NCBI GenBank assembly: GCA_964423615.1
Contig: CAYRFQ010000018.1
Location: 1 to 64,000 of the forward strand
Length of the DNA: 64,000 bases
From: CAYRFQ01 sp964423615
Lineage (GTDB): Bacteria > Planctomycetota > Planctomycetia > Gemmatales > Gemmataceae
Reading direction: 5' to 3'
How positions within the stretch are numbered: position 1 is the stretch's first letter; each line of letters starts with the position of its first letter. Under the pieces are notes generated by a model, which was not told where the DNA came from, searched no databases, and worked only from the letters and a program-made list of their open reading frames with translations. Of this stretch, positions 37,060 to 45,920 are shown piece by piece. Position numbers and translations under genes: made by a program.

Positions 37060-39357
37060 ATGGCCACCAACCAGGACCCGAAAGTTGACGTCAACCTAAT
37101 CGAGCAGGCGAAACGCCAGGTCAACCGACTGGCCGAAGAAATTGCTCAACTCTCCGAGATGGAACTCGGGCCAGGGGAATATTATGGGGAATTCCTCCAG
37201 CGAGTTCTCGCCGCAATCGCGGCACCGGCCGGGGCCGTTTGGGTCCGGACGAACCAAGGAAATCTCCAACTCCAGTATCAGATTCGTATGCGGGAAGTCG
37301 GGATCGAGGCTGTCGAGAACGGCCGTGAGATCCATGGCGAGTTGCTCCGTCAAGTCGTCATGAAAGGCCAACCAGCGATGCTCATGCCGCAGAGCGGTCT
37401 CGGGGCATCGGCGGATGGAAAAGCCGCTCCCGGAAACCCGACGAACTACGTGTGTCTCCTCGCTCCCATCCTGGTCGAGAAACAGGTCGCCGGGCTCGTC
37501 GAAGTCTGGCAAGACCCCAACCGTGGTCAAGATGCCCAACGCGGATTCCTCCAGTTCATGGTGCGGATGGCAGCTTTGGCTGCGAACTACACCCGAAATC
37601 ACCAACTCCGCCAGATGTCCAGCCAGCAGCAAGTCTGGACACAACTCGAGTCGTTCACCCGCAACCTCCATACCAGCTTGAACACGACAGAAGTCGCCTA
37701 TCACATTGCCAATGAAGGGCGACGACTCGTCGAATGTGACCGTATCTCGATTGCCGTCCGAGAAGGTGGTCGTGCTGTTGTTCGTGCCATCTCTGGAGCC
37801 GATATCATCGAGAAACGGTCGAACTTGGTGGTCCTGATGCGGAAGTTGTTCGACGCCGTCATCGAGTGGGACGAAAAACTCGTCTACAGCGGTCAAAAAG
37901 ACGAAACGCTCCCTCCCAAAGTTTTGAAATCCCTCGACGAGTATCTGGAGGAGAGTAATAGTAAGCTCCTCGTCGTTCAGCCCTTGCGGGATGAACGCGA
38001 GAAAGAGTCGAAAAAGCCTCCGCGTTCGGCTGTCATGATGGAATGCTTCGAGCCGGAAATTTCCCCCGAACAACTCACGGCTCGGATGGATGTCGTGGCC
38101 AAGCACGCCACGTCGGCCCTCTACAACGCGGCGGAATATCGCCAGATTCCGTTCCGTTGGGTGTGGCTGCCGATGGCCAAAGTTCAGGAAGGTCTGGGAG
38201 GAAAGACGAAAGCCATTATTGCCCTCGTGACCTTTGCCGTCGTATCGTTGATCATGGCCTTGATCCTTGTTCCGTATCCGCTCAAACTCGAAGCAAACGG
38301 GTCGCTGGTTCCGAAGGAACGCCGCTGGGTCTATGCTCCCGAACAGGGGATCATTGTTGGCTTTGCCAAGAACGTCAAGCCAGGGGCGAGGGTAATCAAG
38401 GGACAACGACTGATAAAGCTCTACAGTCCGGACTTGTGGCGAAAGCTGCAAACGGTCGAAACAGAAATCCAGACGGCCAAACTCAAGCTCAATACTCTCA
38501 GGGCGATCAAGGAACCTGGACAGCCGAATCCCGACACGATCCTTGCCATCCAGGAAGCCCAAACAACACTCAAATTCAAGGAAGAGGAACGGCGAGACCT
38601 CAAACGCCACGTCAACGCGGACGCGAGCACGAAGGCTGGAGAATTCTGGGTGTTGGCTCCGATGAACGGGCTTATCCTTACCTCCGACTTCCGCGAGAAG
38701 TTACACAAACGTCATGTGACGCCGAGCGACCCGCTCTTGCGAATTGGCGACGCTCAAAAGGTCAACCAGAATCCCAAGAAGTGGGAGGCCGAGTTAAAAA
38801 TATCGCAGAAGCACATTGGACAAGTGTTGGCTGCCTTCAAGAATCTGGAAGACCGAGAACGGGCCAAAGCCAAAGAACTTCACAAGAAACTCATTTCTGC
38901 TAGTATCGATGAACAAACCATCGCGAACTTGACCAAAGACGATCCAACAGACGCCCGCTTGGCTCGGTACAGCATCACGGACGAAGAACAAATCGCGATG
39001 CTCAAAGACCTGGCTCGGGCCTACAGGAAACTAGCCCAACACGATTTTGAAGTCGACGTTGACTTCTTGCTCATCAGTCAACCCACAACGACCTACAAAG
39101 GCAAGTTGCATCGCGGTCACATCGCTCCGGAAGCGACACCCGACCGAACCGACAACAACGAGGCCGACCCCGTCGTCATCGCCCGCGTGCGGCTCTCAGG
39201 GGATGATATCCCCGAAGGGTATCGACTCCCACCGCACTTGCTCCTGACCGGAACAGAAGTCCACTCCCGCGTGCGGTGCGGATATTACCCAATGGGCTAC
39301 TCGCTATTCTACGGCGTCTGGGAATTCTTCTACGAGAAGGTGGTCTTCTTCTTCTAG
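37060..39357 (+). CDS. GAF domain and HlyD-type adaptor protein
   Basis: The product has 765 residues. The cytoplasmic N-terminal part (1-375) holds GAF-like sensor text (IAAPAGAVWVRTNQGNLQLQ and AYHIANEGRRLVECDRISIA), so one or two GAF domains are likely. One membrane segment at about 385-410 (IALVTFAVVSLIMALILV) is followed by an HlyD/biotinyl-lipoyl-like adaptor: the barrel half motif GSLVPKERRWVYAPEQGIIV, a coiled coil, and the return half LAPMNGLILTSDFRE. Fusion of a cytoplasmic GAF sensor to a periplasmic adaptor is unusual. The ATG at 37060 has GAGAGG upstream. It is the first of three HlyD-containing genes in a row. Confidence 0.82.
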   Translation: MATNQDPKVDVNLIEQAKRQVNRLAEEIAQLSEMELGPGEYYGEFLQRVLAAIAAPAGAVWVRTNQGNLQLQYQIRMREVGIEAVENGREIHGELLRQVVMKGQPAMLMPQSGLGASADGKAAPGNPTNYVCLLAPILVEKQVAGLVEVWQDPNRGQDAQRGFLQFMVRMAALAANYTRNHQLRQMSSQQQVWTQLESFTRNLHTSLNTTEVAYHIANEGRRLVECDRISIAVREGGRAVVRAISGADIIEKRSNLVVLMRKLFDAVIEWDEKLVYSGQKDETLPPKVLKSLDEYLEESNSKLLVVQPLRDEREKESKKPPRSAVMMECFEPEISPEQLTARMDVVAKHATSALYNAAEYRQIPFRWVWLPMAKVQEGLGGKTKAIIALVTFAVVSLIMALILVPYPLKLEANGSLVPKERRWVYAPEQGIIVGFAKNVKPGARVIKGQRLIKLYSPDLWRKLQTVETEIQTAKLKLNTLRAIKEPGQPNPDTILAIQEAQTTLKFKEEERRDLKRHVNADASTKAGEFWVLAPMNGLILTSDFREKLHKRHVTPSDPLLRIGDAQKVNQNPKKWEAELKISQKHIGQVLAAFKNLEDRERAKAKELHKKLISASIDEQTIANLTKDDPTDARLARYSITDEEQIAMLKDLARAYRKLAQHDFEVDVDFLLISQPTTTYKGKLHRGHIAPEATPDRTDNNEADPVVIARVRLSGDDIPEGYRLPPHLLLTGTEVHSRVRCGYYPMGYSLFYGVWEFFYEKVVFFF

Positions 39358-39626
39358 GCCTACCAATAGGTGAAAAATCGAATCGACGGAGTGGTGGCTG
39401 ATTCTGGTTTTTTGAGTCGAACCGTAGGACAGATTGAAAGACTGTCCTACGTGGGACTCTCACAAGTCATTCCAGTCTCCAGCCACTCTTACAAGCGTTC
39501 CGAATTTCTTGAACTTTGGCGGGCCCAGGCCCTTAGACGAATACTCAGGAACTTCGGCGCAACGAGTGTGCGTCTTTTGGTCCAATACTCCGCGCCGATT
39601 TCCGCCGCTAATGAGGTATCTATCTG

Positions 39627-41765
39627 ATGAAAAGTTTTGTCCTCTCCACCATCCTCGCCATCGTCTTGGCTGGAGGAATCGCCTGGTGGTTCGATTTATT
39701 GCCGGACGGGACCGTACCAACGAGTATTTCGGGAGGAGGTCCACCGCCGCCTCCTCAGCCTGGTGAGTTCGGACAATTACTCTACGGCAAAGAGGAAGAG
39801 AATGGAGATGCGAAAGAGGAAACTCTTCCGCCCCAAGACGATAAGGCCGAACCCACGGTTGTCACGGCAACCTTGACGTCGAAGGAACTTCGAGTTCCGG
39901 CGCTGGCTGATGGCGAGATTCTTTTCATCGGCGAAGAAATCGAGGCTTCTGGGACGGAACTTCCCCCCCAGGAAAGCGAGCTCAAGAAAGAAGTATTCCT
40001 GGCGGGCGGAAAACGATACCAGGTGGTGTACCGGCCATGGACGGAATCGCAGATTGTCAAGTATGACCAGATGCTTGCCATGCTCAATCCCGCCATGGCT
40101 ATCCAACAGATGGGAGCGGCAGAACAAGCTCACGAGATCGCAAAGCGGGAAATAGAAGTCTCCAAGCTGCGAGCGAATGAAACCGAACAACAGTACAAAC
40201 GAGCCGAAAAGGCCTTCACCGATGGCGGTCTCTCGAACGAGGAGTTTGGCATCAAACGAACGCAGTACATGATGTCCCGCGAAGAGGTCAAAAAGTCAAA
40301 GGTGGCAGCCAAGAAGACCGAGATGGAATACGAAATGGCCAGTATGATGTATCACAAACATCGCATCCAAGACAAATTGCCGGGCTATGCTGTGATTCAT
40401 TCCATTTTGAAACGTCCGGGGGAGTCCGTCAAGAAGGGCGAGACGATCATGATCCTCCGGCGAGTCGATGACCTCAAAGCGGAAGGCCGGATGCGATCGC
40501 AGGACTACTCGTATTGGAAACGGAAGCAACAAGAAGGCCGTAGCAAAGTCACGATCCAACCCATTTTTGAACTCAAGCCGTACAAGGTCTTCCGCAAAGG
40601 ACATCATCACGAAATTACGAGTGTCGCTGTCCACCACAACCTCAAAGACGGCAAGCCCACCGTCCCGACGATTGTGTCGGGCGGGAAGGATAAAATGGTC
40701 TGTTTTTGGTGGTTAACTCAACAAGTTCCCATCCATCGGGCCGAACACGACAGTGAAGTTTTGGTCGTAGCGTGTGCTCCAGGCGACTCGAAGACTTGGT
40801 GGTGTTTGTCCGGTTGTGCCGATGGGAGTATCTACCGATGGGATCTAGCCAACCTGAAAGAATCGAAAAAGCAAATCCGCGAACCCGATGCTACACAGAC
40901 TAGCATTACGGCTCTGGCGTTCAGCCCTGATGGAAAGTATTTCGCGAGCGGTGACGAAAGTGGGAATATCATCGTTTGGGAGACCGAAACTGGGAAAGAA
41001 CTCTACCCAGTTGACACAAAGCACGGGGCAGAAGATGTCCACGCAGGGGGCATTACCTCGTTGTATTTCACGCCGCAGTGTTACTTGGTCTCGGCGAGCC
41101 GGGACAAAACGTTGCGAGTGTATCGCCTTTACCAGCGAGGCGTCTCGGAAGAGAAAGCCATCACCGTCGGGCGGACTGGAAACGTGGCTGACCTCGGAGT
41201 AACGGCGGACGGAGAGTACTTGCTGTTGGACCGTGGCAAGAGCTTAGAGTTTCTCTCGATTCCGAAAGGTGATCCTGTTATGGGCTTGCGAAACTTGAGC
41301 CCAGGATGCACGTTCGAGACCGTTGCTACGTTCAACAATGACCCAATGGTCAAAATGATGCTCAGTGCAGGGGCTCCGGAAGGCCGACTCCAACTCTGGC
41401 GTTCGCCTTCGGACAACTCACGAGGGCATGAACTTTGCCAATTCGTTCCGCGGGAAGGATCTCGTGTGACGTGTGCCGCGTTTGCTCCACACACGGCCAA
41501 GATCCCCGCGCTGGAAAAAGTCGGTGGCGGTTCGTTTGCCGTTTCCGGAGCCGAAAACAACTACCTCTATGTCTGGGCGTTGCCCGACCAAGGAGCCGTC
41601 CTGAACCATTGCATGGTCGGACTTCCCTGGCAGTCCTCAGGCATCATGGAAGCGGGGGGAGAATACCAGATTTTCTCCCACGTCAACGCGACGACCGGGG
41701 ACAAGGCTGCAGCAAGCCGGTTGCGACCAGGCATGCGAGTGAATATCGTTATTGAAGAAAAGTAG
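39627..41765 (+). CDS. HlyD-type adaptor fused to WD40 propeller
   Basis: The protein has 712 residues. An N-terminal membrane anchor (1-22) and Pro-rich linker lead into a barrel-sandwich adaptor region (LRVPALADGEILFIGEEIEA, coiled coil about 155-235, return strand YAVIHSILKRPGESVKKGET near 250-275). From about 310 on there are WD40-type repeats: HHHEITSVAVH, TSITALAFSPDGKYFASGDE, NIIVWETETGKELYP, GGITSLYFTPQCYLVSASRD. The C-terminal end RLRPGMRVNIVIEEK again fits an adaptor strand, so the propeller is inserted within the adaptor. The gap to the previous gene is 269 bases. Its neighbours suggest an envelope complex in which the propeller binds a partner protein. Confidence 0.82.
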   Translation: MKSFVLSTILAIVLAGGIAWWFDLLPDGTVPTSISGGGPPPPPQPGEFGQLLYGKEEENGDAKEETLPPQDDKAEPTVVTATLTSKELRVPALADGEILFIGEEIEASGTELPPQESELKKEVFLAGGKRYQVVYRPWTESQIVKYDQMLAMLNPAMAIQQMGAAEQAHEIAKREIEVSKLRANETEQQYKRAEKAFTDGGLSNEEFGIKRTQYMMSREEVKKSKVAAKKTEMEYEMASMMYHKHRIQDKLPGYAVIHSILKRPGESVKKGETIMILRRVDDLKAEGRMRSQDYSYWKRKQQEGRSKVTIQPIFELKPYKVFRKGHHHEITSVAVHHNLKDGKPTVPTIVSGGKDKMVCFWWLTQQVPIHRAEHDSEVLVVACAPGDSKTWWCLSGCADGSIYRWDLANLKESKKQIREPDATQTSITALAFSPDGKYFASGDESGNIIVWETETGKELYPVDTKHGAEDVHAGGITSLYFTPQCYLVSASRDKTLRVYRLYQRGVSEEKAITVGRTGNVADLGVTADGEYLLLDRGKSLEFLSIPKGDPVMGLRNLSPGCTFETVATFNNDPMVKMMLSAGAPEGRLQLWRSPSDNSRGHELCQFVPREGSRVTCAAFAPHTAKIPALEKVGGGSFAVSGAENNYLYVWALPDQGAVLNHCMVGLPWQSSGIMEAGGEYQIFSHVNATTGDKAAASRLRPGMRVNIVIEEK

Positions 41766-41771
41766 TGTTTT

Positions 41772-41850
41772 GGGGAACAGGGAACAGGAAGCTGGGAATA
41801 GAAGAAACGCCAGATTTGTTTTTCTGTTCCCTGTTCCCTGTTCCCTGTTC
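41772..41850. repeat. Inverted heptamer repeats before the M50 gene
   Basis: GGGGAACAGGGAACAGG (from about 41772) faces CTGTTCCCTGTTCCCTGTTC (41824-41850). The motif TGTTCCC occurs once or twice in one arm and about three times in the other, so alternative hairpins of 13-17 bp can form in the 108-base gap upstream of the M50 gene. Possible attenuator or simple repeat expansion. Confidence 0.65.
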
Positions 41851-41873
41851 GCCGTTCCCTGGGAACCAATCCA

Positions 41874-44141
41874 ATGGCAAAACAATCGGTCGCGGCAGAT
41901 CGCGAGAGACGGAAACACGTGAAGCTGCGAATTCGCGGCGACATCGTGATTACTCCGCAGAAATACGAAGGGCGAACGTTCTACGTCGTCAAGGACCCGG
42001 TGAGCCTTCGGTATTACCGGTTCAAGGAGCAGGAGCACTACCTGATCCAGATGATGGATGGTAAGCACACCCTCGACGAAGCCCAGAAGGCGTTCGAGAA
42101 ACGGTTCCGTCCGGACCGATTGACGCTCGAAGACCTCGAACAGTTCGGCCAACAACTCCTCAAAGCTGGGCTGGTGCAGAACGAAACGCCCGCTGCCGGG
42201 AAGTTGCTCTACGAGCAACGGAGCAAGCGGACCCGTCAAAAGATGATGCAGAACTTCACGAACATCCTCTACGTGAAGATTCCCATCTTCGACCCCGAGA
42301 AGTTACTGACGAAGATGCTGCCGCCGCTTCGGTGGATCTTCACGACGAGTTTTTTACTCCTCAGCGTAGTTTTCATGCTCTCGGCGCTGATGCTGTTCCT
42401 GACGCACTTTGAAGCGTTTCGCGAGCGGATGCCTTCGTTCCAAGAATTCTTTAGCTTCAAGACAGTCGTGTACGTATGGGCAGCCTTGGGCGTAGTAAAA
42501 GTCATCCACGAATTCGGGCACGGGCTCTCGTGTAAGGCATTCGGCGGGGAAGTCCACGAGATGGGGTTCTTGCTATTGTGCTTGTCCCCGGCGATGTACT
42601 GTAACGTCTCGGACGCTTGGACTTTGCCGAGCAAATGGAAACGAGTGTTGATCAGTTTCGCCGGGATTTATGTCGAGTTGATGATCGCTGCCGCAGCAAC
42701 GTGGATATGGTGGTACACTCCAAGTCAACCGTTCGTGAACTATCTGTCGCTGTGTTTGATGATGGTCTGTTCGGTGAGTACGGTTATTTTCAACGGAAAC
42801 CCGCTGATGCGTTTCGACGGGTATTACATTCTCGCCGACATACTCGAAATTCCGAACCTTCGCGAGCGAGCTAACAAATACCTCACGCGCTTGTTCCAGG
42901 AATACGCCTTGGGGATCGAACAACAACCTGAGCCCTACATGGCCTTGTCTCGTAAGATTCTGTTCGTAACCTACGCCGTCGTGAGCTACCTGTATCGGTG
43001 GTTCATCACGTTCGTCATTTTGTATTTCATGGCGACGTTTCTCAAGCCGTACAAGCTCGAAGTCCTCAGTCAATTTTTGGCCTTGTTTGCGTTGGGCTCC
43101 ATGTTTGGTTGGCCTCTGGCGAGGATGATCCAAAACTACAACAAACGCGGGAGGCTCCCAGACATGAAAATGTTGAACGTGTCGATCACGGTTACCTTCT
43201 TTACGATCCTCATCCTCATTGCCTTTCTCGTCCCTATGCCGGTTTCACGTATTCGGACGACTGGGATCGTTCAGTTGAACCCGAAGGCGCTGGAACCAAT
43301 TCCCGTCCGAGTACCGGGAATCTTGGAAGACCTCGGGCCAGACATTCGGGAAGGTGCTCGAGTGACCAAAGGCCAAACGATCGCTGTGTTTGAGAACATC
43401 AACTTGATCCGAGAATATCAACAGGCCAAGACGACGGCCGGCATCAAACGCAACGTCTACAAGAGTTATAATTCCATTTTGAACACTCAGGGGTCGAACA
43501 TTCCTCCCGAGGAATTCCCCAAGATCCAGCAGCGTCAAGCCAACATTCTCGCAGAGTTACTCAAGGCGAAAGTAGAGATGGAAAGCCTCGAACGCCTGCA
43601 AAAGAGACTGAATCTGCGGGCTCCGAAAGACGGCATCATCATTGGCTTGCCCAAAAAAGAAGAATTTGGGCGGATGTGGGAGAGAGAAAAGTCTCCACCG
43701 ATCTGCAAGATCGGCGATCCAATGGCCCTGGAAGTGTTACTTCCAATCACACCAGACGATTATCAACTCCTCGTCGAAAACTTGAAGATTGCGGAGAAGG
43801 CCGAGCGGGAACTAGCCGTGACGATTCGTGTCCATGGTCGCGGGTCCAACACCTGGGAGGGTACGGTTAACGTTGACGAGTTGCCCAACGCCGTGGCCAA
43901 GACGATCCCATTGGCCCTCTCGACCAAAGGAGGAGGTCCGTTGGCCGTCAAACCGACGTCCAAGGAAAACGAAATGATTCCGCAAGTGCAGGTTTACTTG
44001 ATTCCGATTACGATCAAAAACCCTGACAGTGCGATTGTCCCCGGAACGATGGCTCAGGTAAAAATTCATTGTGAGTACCGGAGCATTGCTTGGTGGGCGT
44101 GGCGAACCATTTCGAAGACGTTTGACTTGGGATTGATGTAA
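41874..44141 (+). CDS. PqqD-like domain, M50 zinc metallopeptidase and HlyD adaptor fusion
   Basis: The 755-residue protein has three parts. The N-terminus (about 25-110) resembles a PqqD-type winged helix: DPVSLRYYRFKEQEHYLI, MMDGKHTLDEAQ, LEDLEQFGQQLLKAGLV. The middle is a polytopic M50 (site-2 type) protease with the zinc motif HEFGH (212-216) and NGNPLMRFDG (307-316), whose Asp is the third ligand. After a further membrane segment (about 440-460, ILIAFLVP) comes an adaptor domain with VRVPGILEDLGPDIREGARV, a coiled coil and the return half LRAPKDGIIIGLPKKEE. Similar M50/HlyD proteins (YydH-like) serve in peptide maturation and export. It probably binds and cleaves a peptide in the membrane. 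No transport ATPase is near. Confidence 0.85.
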   Translation: MAKQSVAADRERRKHVKLRIRGDIVITPQKYEGRTFYVVKDPVSLRYYRFKEQEHYLIQMMDGKHTLDEAQKAFEKRFRPDRLTLEDLEQFGQQLLKAGLVQNETPAAGKLLYEQRSKRTRQKMMQNFTNILYVKIPIFDPEKLLTKMLPPLRWIFTTSFLLLSVVFMLSALMLFLTHFEAFRERMPSFQEFFSFKTVVYVWAALGVVKVIHEFGHGLSCKAFGGEVHEMGFLLLCLSPAMYCNVSDAWTLPSKWKRVLISFAGIYVELMIAAAATWIWWYTPSQPFVNYLSLCLMMVCSVSTVIFNGNPLMRFDGYYILADILEIPNLRERANKYLTRLFQEYALGIEQQPEPYMALSRKILFVTYAVVSYLYRWFITFVILYFMATFLKPYKLEVLSQFLALFALGSMFGWPLARMIQNYNKRGRLPDMKMLNVSITVTFFTILILIAFLVPMPVSRIRTTGIVQLNPKALEPIPVRVPGILEDLGPDIREGARVTKGQTIAVFENINLIREYQQAKTTAGIKRNVYKSYNSILNTQGSNIPPEEFPKIQQRQANILAELLKAKVEMESLERLQKRLNLRAPKDGIIIGLPKKEEFGRMWEREKSPPICKIGDPMALEVLLPITPDDYQLLVENLKIAEKAERELAVTIRVHGRGSNTWEGTVNVDELPNAVAKTIPLALSTKGGGPLAVKPTSKENEMIPQVQVYLIPITIKNPDSAIVPGTMAQVKIHCEYRSIAWWAWRTISKTFDLGLM

Positions 44142-44154
44142 CTATGAATAGGGG

Positions 44155-44182
44155 GCGTAGGGTGACTTTGTTCATCCTACGC
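44155..44182. terminator. Putative hairpin terminator between convergent genes
   Basis: GCGTAGGGTGA and TCATCCTACGC form an 11-bp stem with one G-T pair around CTTTGT, between the end of the M50 gene and the end of the convergent small gene. No clear T run follows. Confidence 0.45.
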
Positions 44183-44205
44183 TCCACCGGGTCCGCAACC
44201 ACTTC

Positions 44206-44547
44206 TCAATTTTGCCGAATCGAGTTGATCCGATCCACCTGGACCAATACGCTCTTTCCCCTCTGATCCATCACCACAAGGTATCGACGGTCGAACAAAT
44301 CAACGAGTCCAGAGATTCTACCCTCGACCATGTTGGGTTGGCTGCTGACAAACACTGTCACGACGTCCTGTCCGAAAATCAGTTGCAGTTGTTTAAGGTC
44401 ACGCTGATTTTTGCTGAGCTGGACAGGCGGTGACTTCGGAGACGTTTTCCCACCGGCAAGCGTTCGTTGTCTTACTGGCAGAATCCCCAACAAGACGATA
44501 CCAATCGCCAGCATGGTAGCGACACGAAAGGTGTGAGAGTTTGGCAT
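44206..44547 (-). CDS. Hypothetical exported or anchored protein
   Basis: This 113-residue protein has one N-terminal hydrophobic segment (VATMLAIGIVLLGILPV). A small domain follows with LIFGQDVVTVFVSSQPNMVE and YLVVMDQRGKSVLVQVDRIN, suggesting a small beta domain. The start at 44547 is chosen because AAGGA lies 8 bases upstream; the frame is open to 44613. The function is unknown. It faces the M50 gene, so it is not part of that operon. Confidence 0.6.
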   Translation of the reverse strand: MPNSHTFRVATMLAIGIVLLGILPVRQRTLAGGKTSPKSPPVQLSKNQRDLKQLQLIFGQDVVTVFVSSQPNMVEGRISGLVDLFDRRYLVVMDQRGKSVLVQVDRINSIRQN

Positions 44548-44685
44548 GAAAGAAATCCTTTTCATCATGTCGTCAAAAATTCGTCGACTCTGAGAGGGTG
44601 ATACTGTTGGCAAGTTGGAATGTGGGACAAGTCATTAACCGTCCTACGACCAACACGCCAACTCTTGTACAGTTTCGTTAACCGC

Positions 44686-45561
44686 TTACCCAGCCTTCGC
44701 TCGTTCAACCGCCGTCGTCAGTGCCCTTCGCACGAGTACCTTAACCAAGTGGACGCGGTATTCGGCATCGCCTCGCATGTCGCTGATTGGGTTCGCGGCT
44801 CCCTGAGCCACACTCGCCGCTTGAGTGATATGGGTTTCCGTGAGATCCCCGTTCACCAGAGCCGCACTTGCTTCGGGAACCAGGATGGGCTTGGGAGCGA
44901 CAGCACCCAAAGAGATACGAGCCTCAACACATTTGGTCTTGTTGTCATCGAGTGTGACGGAAACCCCTGTCCCAACGACAGCAATGTCCATTTCGTTTCG
45001 CGGGATGAAACGCAGGTAAGCCGCGCCGAAGTTCTTTGGTGGTGGTGGCAAGTGAATCGACAGAAGCCATTCGTTTTCCGCAAGGACTGTTTTCCCAGGA
45101 GCGGTGCAAAACTCCTCGGCAGGAATCTCTCGAATGCCGTTCGGTCCGACGATTTTACACGTCCCTTTGTGAGCAATGATGATCGGCGTCGTATCGGCCG
45201 CAGGCGAGGCGTTGCACATGTTGCCACCAATGCTCGCGCGGTTTTGAATCTGAATTCCGCCGACCAACGAGACTGAATCGATCAAACCTGGGTAAGCGTT
45301 CTTGATGTCCTGGTCCTCGTAGATCTGGACACACGGGACTGCCGAGCCAATCGTCAAGCCCTTCTCAGCCTGGTAGCTCAACTCCATGGCCTCGGGAATT
45401 TTCTTGAGATCGATCAGCATGTCGATGTCGCGGCGGTGTTCGCGAACTTGGACGATCAAATCGGTCCCACCAGCAAGCATTCGGGCTCGGGCTCCTTTTT
45501 CCCCCAGCAACCTGACTGCTTCGTCGACGGTTTTTGGGGCAGCGTACTCTATTTCTTTCAT
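44686..45561 (-). CDS. FAD-binding medium subunit of a molybdenum hydroxylase (CoxM/XdhB-like)
   Basis: The 291-residue protein has the FAD-binding text ARMLAGGTDLIVQVRE and ASIGGNMCNASPAADT, followed by RFIPRNEMDIAVVG, the hallmarks of the medium subunit of xanthine dehydrogenase/CO dehydrogenase-type enzymes (PCMH fold plus CO_deh_flav_C). It passes electrons from the 2Fe-2S subunit to FAD. The small iron-sulfur and large molybdopterin subunits are usually encoded next to it, but neither is in its neighbourhood here. 4-hydroxybenzoyl-CoA reductase-type enzymes are an alternative. Confidence 0.88.
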   Translation of the reverse strand: MKEIEYAAPKTVDEAVRLLGEKGARARMLAGGTDLIVQVREHRRDIDMLIDLKKIPEAMELSYQAEKGLTIGSAVPCVQIYEDQDIKNAYPGLIDSVSLVGGIQIQNRASIGGNMCNASPAADTTPIIIAHKGTCKIVGPNGIREIPAEEFCTAPGKTVLAENEWLLSIHLPPPPKNFGAAYLRFIPRNEMDIAVVGTGVSVTLDDNKTKCVEARISLGAVAPKPILVPEASAALVNGDLTETHITQAASVAQGAANPISDMRGDAEYRVHLVKVLVRRALTTAVERAKAG

Positions 45562-45920
45562 CGTTGAAATCCGTTTTGGTTCTCTGGGTGTGTAGGGCTA
45601 GTGGAATCGGGTCAATGTAGCAGACGCCCTGCGTGTGCCGTTCCCAAAGTCAAACAAACTGCACGCGGAGAATTCGAGCTACATTCAGAGTCCAGCAGCA
45701 TCCAGTTCTCGGATCAGTTCTCACAAAGACCATTTTCGTCAACAGTTCGTTCCTTGTCCATCTCCTTCGGGGAGTTGGCGAATGTTTCTTTCAGCCCACC
45801 CTATTTCGCTCTTCGCCCATTTTTCGACGATTTACGAACCAACTACCTCTGTATGTCCTCTTGAACGATAGACTTGTCCTATACTTACATCGTTCGATGA
45901 CGCTTTCTCGAGGAGAGGAA
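45562..45920. other. Intergenic region, nothing recognised
   Basis: This is the divergent region between the CoxM-type gene and the phosphatase gene. The plus-strand frame is open across it into the phosphatase gene, but its translation lacks protein character. I found no hairpin or convincing promoter. Confidence 0.4.
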
